A stretch of DNA of 64,000 bases from Warburgia ugandensis (lineage: Eukaryota; Streptophyta; Magnoliopsida; Canellales; Canellaceae). The stretch lies in contig CP141126.1 in NCBI GenBank assembly GCA_035236585.1, positions 7,453,001 to 7,517,000 on the forward strand, in the 5' to 3' direction. A model generated the notes under the pieces. That model did no database searches, had not been told where the DNA came from, and saw nothing but the letters and a program-made list of their open reading frames with translations. Positions 61,559 through 64,000 of this stretch are shown here, piece by piece. Within the stretch, counting starts at the first letter, position 1. Each line of letters starts with the position of its first letter. Made by a program: the position numbers and the translations under genes.

Positions 61559-63316
61559 TTCTTGCATACATGTTCTGTGGACTGATATAGGCAGTGTATG
61601 CCTGTTATTTACCTGCTTGAAAATAAACTAAAAACACTATCCAACTATTTAGACTTCATTGATAGTGGTAAAACTCTGTAAATGACTCAAAAGTCTCAAG
61701 CCATTTCTCTTCTCCCTCTAGGAGACTCTCCTAACACTTACCAATACATGGTTTGGTAACTAACTCTCCTAATAACTAACCCTTCTACAATAATTGCCCA
61801 AACTACTTCTAACAACTATCCATAATCATTCTCCTAAAACTATGTAACCATACTTATTTTATCTACAACCACATTTAATAGACAGAGCATGTAACTACAT
61901 ATCATTCCATCCTCCTGAAATCAAAATGCCTCTCGCAGTGAAGCAAAATGGGGCATCCTTCTTGGATAAACTTATGAGATATCTAGTCCCTTGCTAATAG
62001 ACACAAAAACATGCGGTGTTTATTACAAATCCTAGCTAGTGGTATTGGATCACTTGCAATTCCATTCAAAAAATAGTTTCTTCTGCTGCTTAAGGTCAGT
62101 AACATTCCAATTATAGAAAGTTGCAGTTCTTCTCTTCATTTCTTTTTAGATTTTTAATGAATAGTGAGAAACTCACTCGCAACTTTCAAGTCCCCTCTTA
62201 AATTTCTAGTTATGCTAAACTTACTCTTTGCTCTTGTTTCATATCTTCAGCTCTTGCCAAGAATTGCACTGTTAGGAAAGTTTTCAAACCTGAGAGTTCA
62301 TGAATCTGTTCACCTTTTTGTATTTATGAGTTATTTCACAAAATCACAAGAAGTCCCTCTGTAACTCTGAAACATATTGGAAATCAAAGGTAATTCTCCA
62401 CTTCTAAAAAGGATCAGAATATTGGGCTTCTGACCAAAATAGACATCTATGAACCCAATCTTTTACATCATTTGACACCATGTCTCATCGATGAGATCCA
62501 TCAGAGAGTATGTTTTGCTGACTTGCCTTCTTTTTAGCGCTAACCAGGTCCTCCAACTAATGTGGATATGCTTCCAGGTTTCTGTATCCATCCACTTTGG
62601 TATATGTCCTGCAGTTAGATCGATTTCTATCTTCGGATCTTCAAGATTGATCATCCTTTTATCCAAATCCTTGTGCTTCTAGTTGTAGTTTGCATTATTT
62701 TTAGTAAGATTACGATATAATTGTTATTGCATGCATGGTAGGAAGTTAATGCATGTAGGTTGAGTTACATGCAGCAGCAATTATACCCAGCTTTTCTCTC
62801 CAAGGTGTTAGATTTGCAAATTGTATTCTAAGTGTCTGGTTTGTTAAGTCAACCGAGAAGAGATTCATTACTTGGATGTTAATACAATCAGTTGCCCAAA
62901 ACAATGAAAAAAGGCAGTCTATGTGATGAACATTGGCATGGAGATCTGTACTTAATAAAATGAACAAGATTATATTTTCATACACCTTAAAGTATAAATG
63001 TGTCCCTTCCTCTCCATTGTTTTTAGTTTGTGCCATTTATTTGGCTAGAAGCTTTTGAAGGATTATTTGTGGATCATGAGACTAGAATATGTCATGGGAA
63101 GAAGATGAAGCAACAATCAATCTAATGGTCAAGGAAATAGAAAGAAGCAAACTGAAATGATGAAAGGTATATGGAGGATGGTATCACCAATTGATCTGAA
63201 ATATTCTTTTTGAAAGACGTAAGCATTACCAGGGCGATAAGTCGAAATTATTGCTCAAAGACAAAAACATTTAAAAAGGAGGCAATGAAATTCCAATGTA
63301 CGTAGTATCCCTAAAA

Positions 63317-63495
63317 GAAAAGGCCAGCTCGGGGCACGAAGCTCCCTTGTATACATGGTCTAGCAAAGGGCCGGACCATAAAGGGTCTATAGTACATAGC
63401 CTTACCTTGCATTTTTACAAGAGACTATTTCCACACTTCGAACCTCTGACCTCTAAGTCACACAACAACAACTCAATCGTTGCACCAAGGCTCCC
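63317..63495 (-). mobile_element. Au-like SINE, full length
   Basis: Minus-strand copy from AAAAGGCCAGCTCGGGGCA to TGCACCAAGGCTCCCC, with both promoter boxes recognisable. Second SINE in the CCDC47-like intron. Confidence 0.83.
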
Positions 63496-64000
63496 CTTCT
63501 ATGACACTCGCAAAATATGGAAAAACTTAGTGATTAAACCATGGGACAAATCATGAATTCTCATTTATTAAATGCAAAAAATCTCCATCGCATGATGGAT
63601 TACTTGGTAGCCCAAGAGATTATGTTGGAAGAATGCCCCTTAACAATAATTTTTGGTATGCACCATGTACAGGCTTGATCTAAGACCGTCTAATAGTGCA
63701 CACACTATTGCTTCATTGTAATTGACCTCTAGAGTTTTTGTATGATCAGCAAGTGTGATGGGGACCATCATCTTACCTTTTTTATTTTTATTTATGTTAT
63801 ATTATAATTTAGTTTACTTGGGATAGTTACCACTAAGGGTATTAGGTTTTTTAGTGTGTTGTGACTTAAGTAGGGCTAGTTTTGTCCCTTTTCTAGATTA
63901 GGGTTGGATGTTCCCTATTTAAGATCTTTTTCTCTTTAGTGTAAGTAGTTCTTGATGAAAAAAAAATAAAAAATTCGTTAAACTTGGTGGATTTGTCATT

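Larger units (their letters stand above)
59922..64000 (+). other. Intron 1 of the CCDC47-like gene (incomplete)
   Basis: At least 4.1 kb of intron starting GTGAGG. It contains two SINEs, a 199 bp tandem duplication and otherwise no recognised coding or RNA sequence. No acceptor with the expected next family segment was seen before the window ends. Confidence 0.7.

Noticed and set aside
63758..64000. Possible LTR start (TGTGATGGGGACC...) with a TATTTAAG promoter-like block
   Set aside because: Layout resembles an LTR, but the window ends before a second terminus or any coding region, so it cannot be confirmed.
1..64000. CRISPR array, operon or bacterial defence system
   Set aside because: No spaced short repeats of that type and all genes are spliced plant genes; the regular repeats are microsatellites, the 42 bp array or transposons.

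Overview
The window is nuclear DNA from a flowering plant. It has spliced genes with GT-AG introns and very long, transposon-filled introns, many tRNA-derived SINEs of the Au type, an RTE-like LINE, long LTRs and TA/CT-rich microsatellites. Gene content (EMB8-like hydrolase, STOP1, PS1, TMEM18, CCDC47/At5g49945) is general angiosperm. The TE-rich introns suggest a woody, fairly large genome, perhaps a magnoliid or early-diverging eudicot, but the species cannot be named from the sequence.

Layout. 1-3480: upstream DNA with two SINE remnants, a duplicated ~160 bp block and microsatellites. 3816-31027 (+): one 27 kb gene for an EMB8-like alpha/beta hydrolase, 14 coding exons and 576 codons. Its intron 2 (which begins with GC, not GT) holds an inverted, twin-primed LINE with a SINE nested in it. 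Its intron 5 holds a long LTR containing a broken NCRK receptor-kinase fragment, a TRIM-like element split by a GATATC-rich insertion, and a second LINE 3' fragment. 31028-34369: two SINEs and the STOP1 upstream region. 34370-35875 (+): intact single-exon STOP1-like zinc-finger factor. 39057-43153 (-): a PS1 (Parallel Spindle 1; FHA plus PIN domains) locus that is recognisable end to end but carries about eleven stops or frameshifts, so it looks like a pseudogene. 44666-47800 (-): intact four-exon TMEM18 homologue. 47801-58868: gene-free, with SINEs and two long LTR-type repeats. 58869-59921 (+): first coding exon of a CCDC47-like ER membrane protein (At5g49945 type); the remaining exons lie beyond the window.

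The genes do not form a functional cluster; they are independent neighbours. The features most worth a second look are the decayed PS1 locus beside intact neighbours, the kinase fragment inside an LTR, the twin-primed LINE with a clear 16 bp target duplication, and the TRIM element with its nested satellite-like insertion. No wholly new coding system was found.
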